A stretch of DNA of 64,000 nucleotides from Pedobacter chitinilyticus (GCF_003313385.1 NZ_QMHN01000001.1:1166097-1230096), one strand, 5' to 3'. Positions 1-6,770 are shown, numbered from the stretch's first letter. Notes: generated by a model not told the origin, from the sequence alone. Numbers and translations: made by a program.

Positions 1-1
1 G

Positions 2-547
2 CCTATAAAACAAAAGCAGGACAGGGCGAAGGAAAACATGAAACTTTTGGATGCTGTTAACGAAAAAATTTATACGCTTGAAAAAAGGTTCATGGATAGT
101 GAAATAGAAAGTTCGACCTACAACAGGTGGTTTCAACAGTACAAGGAAGAGAAGGCACAACTTGAACATGCCCTAAGCGGTAAAGCAAGGTCAAAGGATA
201 GTAGTTACGAGATTATTGAACGTATTCTGCCTTGGATGGCAAAGCTGTTTTTCATCTATCAAAAATGTAATATTTTCCAGAAGCATATTATCGTTAGAGG
301 GGTGTTCAAAGACAATTTGGCCTTTGCAGGGGGTGCATTTAGAACACCTTTCATTGACAGAACCTTCGAGCATAATCTATTGACCCTCAAAGAGAAAGGA
401 TTGCTCTTTCGGGAGCAATCCTTTCGATATTCGGAGATAAATCCGATTAGTACCCCCAACAGGATTCGAACCTGTGACCTACGGTTTAGAAAACCGGTGC
501 TCTATCCAGCTGAGCTATGGAGGCCTCCCTTAAGAAAACAACGATAA
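2..547 (+). CDS. serine-type recombinase, C-terminal part (partial at window start)
   Basis: The frame is open from the window edge, so the N-terminal catalytic part lies outside and only about 180 residues are seen. The lysine/glutamate-rich helix (KEEKAQLEHAL) followed by a stretch ending RTPFIDRTFEHNLLTLKEKG matches the C-terminal coiled coil and tail of Bacteroidota 'recombinase family' serine integrases; the match is from memory of the family. The normal end of such proteins is near LKEKGLLF. Here the frame continues for about 45 codons through a hairpin and then antisense through the tRNA-Arg gene (NRIRTCDLRFRKP is translated tRNA) to a TAA at 545-547. This suggests the gene sits at one end of an integrated element whose attachment site overlaps the tRNA 3' end. 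The first ATG at 38 is internal, not the real start. Confidence 0.7.
   Translation, partial: PIKQKQDRAKENMKLLDAVNEKIYTLEKRFMDSEIESSTYNRWFQQYKEEKAQLEHALSGKARSKDSSYEIIERILPWMAKLFFIYQKCNIFQKHIIVRGVFKDNLAFAGGAFRTPFIDRTFEHNLLTLKEKGLLFREQSFRYSEINPISTPNRIRTCDLRFRKPVLYPAELWRPPLRKQR
394..425 (-). terminator. hairpin downstream of tRNA-Arg
   Basis: A perfect 13-bp inverted repeat (394-406 with 413-425) with a 6-base loop lies 25 bases past the tRNA 3' end. On the minus strand it is followed by a pyrimidine-rich tract (TCTTT), so it probably ends the tRNA transcript. It also encodes the last conserved codons of the recombinase on the other strand. Confidence 0.55.
451..524 (-). tRNA. tRNA-Arg (anticodon TCT)
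   Basis: Read on the minus strand this 74-base stretch folds as a cloverleaf. The acceptor arm GCCTCCA pairs with TGGGGGT (two G-U pairs), the D-arm is GCTC/GAGC, and the anticodon loop TTTCTAA gives TCT. The T-arm is ACAGG/CCTGT with loop TTCGAAT, and the discriminator is A. The outer anticodon-stem pair looks mismatched. CCA is not encoded. Its 3' half overlaps the read-through end of the recombinase frame, as expected for a tRNA used as an integration site. Confidence 0.92.
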
Positions 548-619
548 GTGGTTTCCCTTATGGTGGTGCAAAGATATAATTTCTACACCATAATCAAAAA
601 AAGTTTAAAAATTCTTTTT

Positions 620-1795
620 CTAATAATTGCCTGTCACACCCAATTCCAATCCACGTAATTCGGCCAAACCACGCAAACGGCCTATGGCTGAGTAACCTGG
701 GTTGGTTACCTTATTTAAATCATCCAGCATTTGGTGTCCGTGATCAGGTCTAAAAGGAATAGGTGCGGTACGTTTAGCATTCTCTGCCGTCACGACTTTC
801 ATTACTTCGTACATGTTTACATCACCTCCTAAGTGATCGGCTTCGTAAAAATTACCCTCTTCATCCTTGGTGACATTACGCAAATGCAAAAAGTAAACGC
901 GTTCTTTTACGGCTTCAAAAATCTCAACCAAATTGTTTTTGTCGCCTGGACCCAATGAACCTGTGCAATAGCAAATGCCATTGAAAGCTTGGTCTACGCT
1001 ACGCAAAATACTCACTAAATCTTCTTTAGTGCTTGCTACACGCGGCAAACCTAAAATTGGATAAGGAGGGTCATCAGGGTGGATGGTCATTTTAATGCCC
1101 AGCTCGGTACATGTTTCGGCAATGCCCTCTAAAAACCAAGTAAGGTTGGCCCTTAGTCCATCGTGGCCAATGGCTTTATATTCGTCAATGCTGGCACGTA
1201 AGGCCTCTAATTCAATTTCTTTTTCATTGGGAATACCCATTAATACATTGATGCGCAAGTCATCTAACTCGGCTTGGCTCATGGTTTCAAATTTGGTTTT
1301 GGCCTTTGCTGCTATTTGAGGTGTATAATCAGCTTCGGCTCCTTCCCTCTTGAAAATGAACAAATCAAAAATGGCCAGATCTGTCCAATTGAAATAAAGG
1401 GCTTTGGCACCGTTAGGCATTTCAAGATCCAGTTGTGTACGGGTCCAATCTAATACGGGCATAAAATTGTAGCAAATGGTTTTTATGCCACATTGTGCTA
1501 AATTCCTTAACGATTGGTTATAGTTTTGCAGGTAATGCTCGGCATTAGGTCTACGGGTTTTGATGGCCTCGTGTACTGGTACGCTTTCGACCACACTCCA
1601 GGTCAATCCAGCGGCTTCAATGATGGCTTTACGTTCTAATATATCTTCTACGGGCCAAACTTCGCCGTGTGGAATATGGTGCAGGGCACTTACAATGCCA
1701 CTTGCTCCAGCTTGTCTAACATCTTGTAATGAAACTGGATCATTTGGTCCGTACCAACGCCAAGTTTGTAATAGTTTATGTTTTTGGTTGCTCAT
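620..1795 (-). CDS. uxuA: D-mannonate dehydratase
   Basis: This 391-residue cytoplasmic enzyme converts D-mannonate to 2-keto-3-deoxy-D-gluconate in glucuronate catabolism. The N-terminus (QTWRWYGPNDPVSLQDVRQAG) and the central metal-binding stretches (MTIHPDDPP, YCTGSLGPG, HLRNV, FRPDHGHQM) are the family's characteristic segments, and the length fits UxuA. The ATG at 1795 is the only good start. The gene stands alone: no uxaC, uxuB or kdgK follows, and the next gene on the left is the tRNA. A 20-base LacI-type palindrome lies 70 bases upstream, so repression by a hexuronate-responsive regulator encoded elsewhere is likely. Confidence 0.95.
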   Translation of the reverse strand: MSNQKHKLLQTWRWYGPNDPVSLQDVRQAGASGIVSALHHIPHGEVWPVEDILERKAIIEAAGLTWSVVESVPVHEAIKTRRPNAEHYLQNYNQSLRNLAQCGIKTICYNFMPVLDWTRTQLDLEMPNGAKALYFNWTDLAIFDLFIFKREGAEADYTPQIAAKAKTKFETMSQAELDDLRINVLMGIPNEKEIELEALRASIDEYKAIGHDGLRANLTWFLEGIAETCTELGIKMTIHPDDPPYPILGLPRVASTKEDLVSILRSVDQAFNGICYCTGSLGPGDKNNLVEIFEAVKERVYFLHLRNVTKDEEGNFYEADHLGGDVNMYEVMKVVTAENAKRTAPIPFRPDHGHQMLDDLNKVTNPGYSAIGRLRGLAELRGLELGVTGNY

Positions 1796-1865
1796 TCTAT
1801 TTATATATGGACAGCCAATATTACAGAATTTCGCCTACAACAGCCCTAACAAGGGTTTAAAATAG

Positions 1866-1885
1866 TTACGGAAACGTTATCGTAA
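1866..1885. promoter_or_regulatory. LacI-family-type operator upstream of uxuA
   Basis: The sequence TTACGGAAACGTTATCGTAA is a near-perfect palindrome of the form TTACGnnAACGTTnnCGTAA. The central AACGTT with a CpG core is the hallmark of LacI/GalR-family operators. It lies 70 bases before the uxuA ATG. The function is inferred from the symmetry and the neighbouring gene; no LacI-type gene is in the window. Confidence 0.55.
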
Positions 1886-1922
1886 ACAAAGGGATACTGG
1901 TTGATGACACTCCATAACAAGG

Positions 1923-1982
1923 AAAAAAAAGCCCGCCACCAGAGGATCATCAGATGATTAGAAAACACCAGAAGGTGACGGG
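1923..1982 (-). terminator. rho-independent terminator / second attenuator-like hairpin
   Basis: On the minus strand CCCGTCACC (1982-1974) pairs with GGTGGCGGG (1940-1932), with one G-U pair and about 33 bases between the arms. Eight T residues (1930-1923) follow directly. The right arm is identical to that of the hairpin at 2067-2130, so the two can form alternative pairings. It lies between the leader ORF and uxuA. Confidence 0.65.
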
Positions 1983-2037
1983 TGCGACGGGATCAAACGC
2001 CGACTTTTCTTTCTATGAAAAAAGAAGATCAATCAAA

Positions 2038-2166
2038 TCAAATGGGGTAAAATCCATTACCATTACAAAAAATGCCCGCCACCACAGAAATTAAATTAAA
2101 CCCAAGATTATGTATAAGAAGGCGGCGGGCAAATCGGTAAAAAATGATGGTGGCAACAACCATCAT
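2038..2166 (-). CDS. putative leader peptide of an attenuator (42 codons)
   Basis: A short minus-strand ORF starts with two ATG codons at 2166 and 2163 and reads MMVVATIIFYRFARRLL before continuing for about 25 codons to TGA. The run Val-Val-Ala-Thr-Ile-Ile lies in the first hairpin, and the Ala-Arg-Arg codons form the left arm of the first strong terminator hairpin. That is the layout of translation-coupled attenuators of branched-chain amino-acid operons. No such biosynthetic operon follows; the next gene is uxuA. The arrangement of codons and hairpins is directly visible; a regulatory role is inference. Confidence 0.4.
   Translation of the reverse strand: MMVVATIIFYRFARRLLIHNLGFNLISVVAGIFCNGNGFYPI
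2067..2130 (-). terminator. rho-independent terminator / first attenuator-like hairpin
   Basis: On the minus strand GCCCGCCGCC (2130-2121) pairs over all ten positions, one of them G-U, with GGTGGCGGGC (2083-2074). A six-T tract (2072-2067) follows after one A. The loop is about 37 bases. The left arm begins inside the leader ORF just after its Val/Thr/Ile codons. Confidence 0.65.
2139..2166 (-). terminator. weak hairpin over the leader start codons with T tail
   Basis: On the minus strand ATGATGG (2166-2160) pairs with CCATCAT (2150-2144), with a 9-base loop, and T residues run on to 2139. The hairpin covers the leader start and control codons. It could act as a pause hairpin (the '1:2' element of an attenuator) rather than as a terminator. 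Confidence 0.35.
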
Positions 2167-2180
2167 CTTATATTAAATAA

Positions 2181-2307
2181 CCAGTCCTTAAGGCATTATT
2201 ACATGCCGCAGCGGAAAAACCGTATTGCTTATTACAAAAATTTACCTACCTTGTGTTTGCGAAAACCCCAAAGCAAGTACCCTAATTGTTAAGCTTTTAA
2301 GGACTGG
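2181..2307. other. structured non-coding segment closed by an 11-bp inverted repeat
   Basis: CCAGTCCTTAA (2181-2191) is exactly complementary to TTAAGGACTGG (2297-2307). The intervening 105 bases hold smaller hairpins, for example GGCAT/ATGCC just inside the left arm and CTTG/CAAG around 2250-2277. On the minus strand a T-tailed hairpin follows 15 bases later. This is compatible with a small structured RNA or a long leader. I do not recognise a known RNA family. The rest of the spacer to the HTH gene (2308-2625) shows only a 7-bp hairpin at 2451-2467 and no gene. Confidence 0.35.
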
Positions 2308-2625
2308 TGCCAAGGAAAATGTAGCCTGCCTTTGATTTTTTCCACCTCTCTCTCATTGGGCTTACAGCTATTTTACTTGGAGTTTCTTATCGGCTTAACA
2401 GAAGGAACTAGCTACGTTTTTAAAAAGGCTTTTTTGGAAGAATTTCTGTTTTACCTCCTTGAGGTAAGCACAGTAAATGTTGATTTTTTTATTTTTCATT
2501 TCGGTTGAATTTTTGACCAAATGTTAAGCGGGCTATCTAGTACCGCTGTTAAATTTCAACAGCTTTTTCTAATACTTATGAAAGCCAATTTTACTTGTTT
2601 TCGCATTATGGTTGAACAATAGTAC

Positions 2626-2656
2626 AAAAAGTTTCTCATTAAACGATAAACTTTTT
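2626..2656. promoter_or_regulatory. inverted repeat before the small HTH gene
   Basis: AAAAAGTTT (2626-2634) and AAACTTTTT (2648-2656) form a perfect 9-bp inverted repeat with a 13-base spacer. It ends 19 bases before the ATG at 2676. It is a reasonable autoregulatory operator for the HTH protein, but its AT-rich content means chance cannot be excluded. Confidence 0.35.
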
Positions 2657-2675
2657 GAAATATTTTTTTTCTAAA

Positions 2676-2897
2676 ATGAAGAAAATTAATCGTTTAAGCG
2701 AAATACTGGAAGAGAAGGGCATATACAATAGGGAAATTGCTAAACTCTTAAATAAATCAGACCAGACGGTCTCTAGGTGGATTCATAACCATCGGCAACC
2801 TTCGGTTACCGATTTATATGCGATTGCTGAATATTTAAAAATTGATATCAGAAGTCTTCTTTATCCAACAGATTGGACAAAAAAGACTTCGAAGTAA
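2676..2897 (+). CDS. small XRE-family helix-turn-helix protein
   Basis: The 73-residue protein is almost entirely one XRE/Cro-type HTH domain. After an N-terminal helix, NREIAKLLNKSDQTVSRWIHNHRQPSVTD forms the helix-turn-helix, and AIAEYLKIDIRSLL the following helices. It has no effector domain, so it is likely a DNA-binding repressor or an orphan antitoxin-like regulator. An upstream TTG at 2655 is in frame, but it would add FFFS-type residues and overlap the inverted repeat, so the ATG at 2676 is preferred. No toxin partner is adjacent: the downstream gene is convergent. Confidence 0.8.
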   Translation: MKKINRLSEILEEKGIYNREIAKLLNKSDQTVSRWIHNHRQPSVTDLYAIAEYLKIDIRSLLYPTDWTKKTSK

Positions 2898-2912
2898 TTT
2901 GAGTCGATCAGT

Positions 2913-3917
2913 TTATCTTAAAACTTCGGCTACTATTTCGTAAGACCGTAACCTTGCTTGGTGATCATAAATGTGGGAGGTTACCATTAGTTCGTCTACT
3001 TGGGTGTGTTTTAGAAAGGATTGAAGTTGTTCTTTTAGTTTTTCTGGACCAGCAATAAAGGTGAAATCTAGCATTTGCTCTACTGCAGCTTCTTCTATAT
3101 CGCTCCAAATCCCCTCCATACTGTCTACAGGAGGTTGTAGCAGACGTCGTTTGTTGGTTACAATGCCCATAAACAACATTTTTAAAGAGGTTGATAGTCT
3201 TTCCGCTTCTTCATCGGTATCCGCTGCAACAACGTTTACACAAGAAAGCACATAAGGTTTTTGTAAGACCTCTGATGGTCTAAAGTTTTGACGATAGATT
3301 TGGATGGCTTCAAAGAAATGGGTGGGTGCAAAATGACTGGCGAAGGCATAAGGCAATCCATAAGAGGCTGCTAAATGCGCACTCTCTGTACTAGAACCTA
3401 AAATCCAGATGGGTACATTGGTTCCTTCACCAGGAATAGCCCTTACCCTACTGTCGTAGTTATCATCGCCTAAATATTGTTGCAGCTTCCGTACGTCTTG
3501 TGGGAAATTTTGCGACGAATGAAAACGTTCACCTCTAATCTCGAAGGCTGTTAATTGATCGGTACCGGGTGCTCGCCCCAAACCTAGGTCTATCCTATTG
3601 GGGTAAATGGTGGCCAGTGTTCCAAATTGTTCGGCAATAATAAGTGGTGTATGGTTGGGAAGCATGATGCCGCCAGAACCTACCCTAATGGTTTTGGTAT
3701 GGCCTGCAATGTGGCCAATCAATACTGAAGTGGCTGAGCTGGCTACGCTGATCATGTTGTGGTGTTCGGCTAACCAGTAACGGTTGTAACCCAGCTTTTC
3801 GGCATGTTGGGCTAAACTTACACTGTTGTTAAAAGTGTCGGCAATGGTATGTCCTTCTATAACGCCTGCCAAATCCAATACGGAATACGGCAGTCCTGAT
3901 AATTTTTTTTCGCTCAT
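2913..3917 (-). CDS. LLM-class (bacterial luciferase-like) flavin-dependent oxidoreductase
   Basis: The 334-residue protein is a single TIM-barrel monooxygenase domain of the luciferase-like superfamily. Family signatures are visible: LDLAGV near the start, [12 protein letters not shown] around residues 44-55, [14 protein letters not shown] around 97-110, and [11 protein letters not shown] around 130-140. It resembles the uncharacterised YhbW/MsnO8-type group that uses FMNH2; the substrate is unknown. It follows an ArsR-type regulator by only 10 bases and is surely co-transcribed with it, so expression probably depends on the signal sensed by that regulator. Confidence 0.9.
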   Translation of the reverse strand: MSEKKLSGLPYSVLDLAGVIEGHTIADTFNNSVSLAQHAEKLGYNRYWLAEHHNMISVASSATSVLIGHIAGHTKTIRVGSGGIMLPNHTPLIIAEQFGTLATIYPNRIDLGLGRAPGTDQLTAFEIRGERFHSSQNFPQDVRKLQQYLGDDNYDSRVRAIPGEGTNVPIWILGSSTESAHLAASYGLPYAFASHFAPTHFFEAIQIYRQNFRPSEVLQKPYVLSCVNVVAADTDEEAERLSTSLKMLFMGIVTNKRRLLQPPVDSMEGIWSDIEEAAVEQMLDFTFIAGPEKLKEQLQSFLKHTQVDELMVTSHIYDHQARLRSYEIVAEVLR

Positions 3918-3927
3918 GTTGTTCTTT

Positions 3928-4230
3928 CTATAAAGTGTCGATCAGGTTACCCAAAGTGGCAATGGTTTCTTCATTACGTTTGTAATAGGTCCACTGCCCT
4001 ACTCGAGTGGCGGAAACGAGTCCTACCCTATGCAATGTTGATAGGTACTCGGAAATGGTAGACTGCGTAAGCCCTGATTTCTTTTGGATGTAGCCCACGC
4101 AAACGCCCACATCTGTAGAGCCGCAAGCAGGTTCATAATCTGGGAAATGTTCTTCTGGGGATTTTAACCAAGTTAAAATCTGCAGTCTAGTTTTATTTGC
4201 TAAGGCTTTAAATAGCTCTACCTGATCCAT
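3928..4230 (-). CDS. ArsR/SmtB-family winged-helix regulator
   Basis: The roughly 100-residue protein has the ArsR fold: [17 protein letters not shown] (helix 1-2), [27 protein letters not shown] (recognition helices) and [13 protein letters not shown] (wing). Two cysteines, in EPACGS and VGVCVG before the recognition helix, sit near the metal-binding site of ArsR/SmtB relatives and could bind a metal or react with electrophiles. A longer frame starts at 4266. The ATG at 4230 is preferred because a TATCTTTG promoter element ends five bases before it and the family starts at [10 protein letters not shown]. It probably represses its own operon with the downstream flavin oxidoreductase. Confidence 0.88.
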   Translation of the reverse strand: MDQVELFKALANKTRLQILTWLKSPEEHFPDYEPACGSTDVGVCVGYIQKKSGLTQSTISEYLSTLHRVGLVSATRVGQWTYYKRNEETIATLGNLIDTL

Positions 4231-4234
4231 GGCA

Positions 4235-4242
4235 CAAAGATA
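4235..4242 (-). promoter_or_regulatory. -7 element of the arsR-type promoter
   Basis: The minus strand reads TATCTTTG, a match to the Bacteroidota TAnnTTTG element. It ends four bases before the ATG at 4230, implying a leaderless or nearly leaderless mRNA and supporting that start. Confidence 0.6.
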
Positions 4243-4302
4243 TATCGACTTTTTCCGATATTCCAATTATGGGTAGCAGAGATGACAAACCGCAGATATT
4301 TT

Positions 4303-4350
4303 TAGGAACTAGGAACTAGGAACTAGTGGTTAGTGGCTAGTAGCTAGTGG
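4303..4350. repeat. CTAG/TTAG-rich dispersed repeat
   Basis: The stretch is made of short imperfect copies of GGAACTA and TAGTGGTTAGTGGCTAG. The same style of sequence occurs at 14163-14228, 15858-15900, 24909-25003, 38101-38125 and 63979-64000. It is always in spacers, so it is a dispersed repeat family. Confidence 0.65.
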
Positions 4351-4357
4351 TTAGTTG

Positions 4358-4389
4358 GTTCATTAGTTCATTAGTTCATTAGTTCATTA
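4358..4389. repeat. octamer tandem array (GTTCATTA)x4
   Basis: Four exact head-to-tail copies of the 8-base unit GTTCATTA lie in the spacer before the metal-responsive two-component genes. Confidence 0.95.
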
Positions 4390-4397
4390 GGGATTGG

Positions 4398-4453
4398 TTT
4401 AATTGTTTAATTGTTTAATTGTTTAATTGTTTAATTGTTTAATTGTTTAACTG
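4398..4453. repeat. octamer tandem array (TTTAATTG)x6 plus one degenerate unit
   Basis: Six exact copies of TTTAATTG are followed by TTTAACTG. The array begins eight bases after the GTTCATTA array and ends about 100 bases before the response-regulator promoter. Arrays of this type change length by slippage. Confidence 0.95.
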
Positions 4454-4555
4454 GTTAATTTTTTATTAGGGATTAACAGCTAACAACCTACTCATTATCA
4501 CATTGGCTTATTATCAAATTATCGCATCCAATTGTCGCATTAGCTAATTGTTTAC

Positions 4556-4563
4556 TACTTTTG
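4556..4563 (+). promoter_or_regulatory. -7 element of the response-regulator promoter
   Basis: TACTTTTG matches TAnnTTTG, and a TTG lies 21 bases upstream (4532-4534) as a possible -33 element. The ATG follows 25 bases downstream. Confidence 0.55.
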
Positions 4564-4588
4564 GCGCCAAACCCTAATCTACAAGCGT

Positions 4589-5272
4589 ATGTATAGAATT
4601 GGACTAGCGGAAGACGACCAAAAGATTGCCTTGCTGATTAAAAGTGGCTTAGCGGAACATGGCTACGAAGTGAGTACTTATCCTGATGGGCAAATTGCAC
4701 TCGATGCTTTCCAATCTGAAACTTTCCAGTTGCTGATTTTAGATGTGATGATGCCTAAAGTTAGCGGCATTGCGATTTGTGAGCAGTTGCGTGAACAGCA
4801 AAACCATACACCCATTTTAATGCTCACCGCTTTGGGCACCATTGACGATAAGGTAAATGGACTGGCTGTAGGTGCAGATGATTATTTGGTAAAGCCTTTT
4901 CATTTTAGGGAACTATTGGCCAGAATTGAAGCGCTGCTACGCCGACAAAACCTCAATGGACCTGTTAAACAATCCATCAAGCAGCTACAGTTTGAAGACT
5001 TGGTCTTGGACATCCAAAGTAAAGAAGTAAGAAGGGCCGGAACGTTGATTGAGCTTACCGCTAAAGAATTTCATCTGCTGGAACTGTTTCTGAGAAATCC
5101 CAACCGCTTACTTTCCCGACCATACATTGCCGAGCAGGTTTGGGAAGTGAGTTTTGATACAGGCACCAATGTGGTAGATGTATACATTAACTTTTTACGC
5201 AATAAAATAGAAAAGGGTTTTGAGCGAAAGCTCATCCGCACCAAAATTGGCATGGGTTACATTTTGAAATAG
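4589..5272 (+). CDS. OmpR-family response regulator of the metal-efflux island
   Basis: This 227-residue cytoplasmic transcription factor has a receiver domain (residues 1-117) and a winged-helix DNA-binding domain (about 130-227). The acidic pair D9/D10, phospho-acceptor D52 (LLILDVMMP), T80 and K102 (YLVKPF) are all present. The C-terminal part shows the OmpR-type features LTAKEFHLLELFLRNPNR and TNVVDVYINFLRNKI. It is followed 62 bases later by a histidine kinase and then a TolC/adaptor/RND operon. That order is typical of CusRS/CzcRS-type systems, so it most likely activates the efflux genes when periplasmic metal rises. The metal itself cannot be read from the sequence. Confidence 0.93.
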   Translation: MYRIGLAEDDQKIALLIKSGLAEHGYEVSTYPDGQIALDAFQSETFQLLILDVMMPKVSGIAICEQLREQQNHTPILMLTALGTIDDKVNGLAVGADDYLVKPFHFRELLARIEALLRRQNLNGPVKQSIKQLQFEDLVLDIQSKEVRRAGTLIELTAKEFHLLELFLRNPNRLLSRPYIAEQVWEVSFDTGTNVVDVYINFLRNKIEKGFERKLIRTKIGMGYILK

Positions 5273-5310
5273 CTCCTGCTCTACTCCAAACCTCTTAAAA
5301 CAGGAATCCC

Positions 5311-5318
5311 TATCTTTG
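5311..5318 (+). promoter_or_regulatory. -7-like element between regulator and kinase
   Basis: TATCTTTG ends 16 bases before the kinase ATG. The kinase may therefore have its own promoter in addition to read-through from the regulator gene. Confidence 0.5.
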
Positions 5319-5334
5319 TTGTCCCCATCGTAAC

Positions 5335-6696
5335 ATGAAAATAAAAGATCGTTTAGCCCTTTACTTTACCCTTATTAGTACTATGGTATTATTGGCGGTA
5401 CTGTTTGCGGTCTATTTTATCTTCATCAAGTTTCTGGAAAGCGACTTTTACGACAGGTTGAACGACAGGGCTTTTATCAACGCTAAATTATATCTGGAAG
5501 CGGATGAGATCTCTGCCGACTCCTTAAAGCGCGTGAAGATTGCCTACTTGGAAAGCCTAAACGGCGAGGTGGTCCGTATTTACGACAATCACAACAGACC
5601 TCGTTTCATTAAGGACCAGCAGCAATTTTGGACCAGTGAGGTGATTAACCAAGTGCGCAAAACTGGCAAGGTGAGATTTAAGGAAGGCATGCGGCAAACG
5701 GTTGGTGTTTTCTACAAGGATAATCAGGGAGATTTTGTCATCCTCGCTTCGGCTATTGATCAAAGCACCTATTCACGTATCGACAAGTTGCGCATCAGCA
5801 TGATTGCTACCTTTTTTGTGATTGCTGTAGGCTTACTGTTATCCTCCAGATGGGTAGCCAATCGTATTTTAAAACCGCTGAACATATTCATTTCCGATGT
5901 CAAAAAGATCAAATCCAACAATTTAGATTATCGGGTACAGGAAGGCAGTAATAAGGATGAAATTAACCTGTTAGCACAAAACTTTAACCAGCTGATGGAC
6001 CATTTGGAACAGGCTTTTATCCTTCAAAAAACCTTTGTGGCTAATGCCTCTCATGAGTTGCGAACCCCCATTACCAGTTTGCTGATGGAGGCGGAGATTG
6101 CTTTAAACCAACCTCGAAGCACAGCAGAATATCAAAAGGCCCTCCGCTCGGTGATTGAGGACGTGGATAAAATGAATGCCACGATCAACAGTCTTTTAAG
6201 TTTGGCACAAGCCGATTTGGAATTGGGCAATTTGCAAGCAGACGGCATCAGGATAGATGAGCTTTTGTGGCAGCTTAAAACGGAATGGCAAAGGAAAAAT
6301 GCGAGTAAAGCAACACTTCATGTCCAAATGGAAAACCTGCCCTCGCAAAGTGAAAAACTGACCATTATTTTCAATCAACCCTTGTTGGAAATTGCTTTCA
6401 ATAACATCATTGCCAATGCCTTTAAGTTTTCGAATCAGCAAGATGTGGTTTGTATTTTAAGTGCAAATGAGTCGGGGTTTGAAGTTGCCATTAGAGATCA
6501 AGGTGTAGGCATCCACCAAGACGATGCGTCAAAAATCTATCAACCATTTTATACTTCGAGTAAAGAAGATACACCCAAAGGAAATGGCATGGGTTTGTAC
6601 ATGGCCCATAAAATTATCACGCTCGCCAAAGGCGAATTGAGCTTTACTTCCACCGAGCAGGGCACTACCTTTTATATTCGGTTTGCTTATTCATAA
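5335..6696 (+). CDS. HAMP-domain sensor histidine kinase
   Basis: The 453-residue inner-membrane kinase has a first membrane helix (about 12-32), a periplasmic sensor loop of about 120 residues, and a second helix (about 153-170). A HAMP linker follows (about 171-225), then HisKA with phospho-acceptor H240 in ANASHELRTP. The ATPase domain has the N box (FNNIIANAFKF), DQGVGI and GNGMGLYMAHKI. Its partner is the regulator 62 bases upstream. The short periplasmic domain lacks obvious His/Met clusters, so ligand identity is open. The efflux genes begin 80 bases downstream, making this the sensor of the island. Confidence 0.93.
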   Translation: MKIKDRLALYFTLISTMVLLAVLFAVYFIFIKFLESDFYDRLNDRAFINAKLYLEADEISADSLKRVKIAYLESLNGEVVRIYDNHNRPRFIKDQQQFWTSEVINQVRKTGKVRFKEGMRQTVGVFYKDNQGDFVILASAIDQSTYSRIDKLRISMIATFFVIAVGLLLSSRWVANRILKPLNIFISDVKKIKSNNLDYRVQEGSNKDEINLLAQNFNQLMDHLEQAFILQKTFVANASHELRTPITSLLMEAEIALNQPRSTAEYQKALRSVIEDVDKMNATINSLLSLAQADLELGNLQADGIRIDELLWQLKTEWQRKNASKATLHVQMENLPSQSEKLTIIFNQPLLEIAFNNIIANAFKFSNQQDVVCILSANESGFEVAIRDQGVGIHQDDASKIYQPFYTSSKEDTPKGNGMGLYMAHKIITLAKGELSFTSTEQGTTFYIRFAYS

Positions 6697-6762
6697 AGCT
6701 ACATCAAACTGTTTTTAATCGCTTTTTAATTTCGATTTAATTCGCGTTTAATTCCGTCGAAA

Positions 6763-6770
6763 TAACTTTG
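6763..6770 (+). promoter_or_regulatory. -7 element of the efflux operon promoter
   Basis: TAACTTTG matches TAnnTTTG and ends six bases before the ATG at 6777, implying a transcript with almost no leader. This promoter would let the efflux genes be switched separately from the sensor genes. Confidence 0.55.

Noticed and set aside
451-547. Coding extension of the recombinase through the tRNA
   Set aside because: The residues NRIRTCDLRFRKP are the known translated-tRNA artefact; kept only as read-through, not as a functional domain.
2110-2292. 60-codon plus-strand ORF
   Set aside because: It runs antisense through the terminator hairpins and leader ORF, has no recognisable protein pattern, and its codons follow the inverted repeats.
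2181-2307. Retron non-coding RNA
   Set aside because: The terminal inverted repeats are suggestive, but no reverse transcriptase gene lies nearby.
2655-2675. TTG start of the small HTH gene
   Set aside because: It overlaps the operator-like repeat and adds a Phe-rich stretch; the ATG at 2676 gives the normal domain start.
4358-4453. CRISPR array
   Set aside because: The repeats are contiguous 8-base units without spacers, and no cas genes are present.
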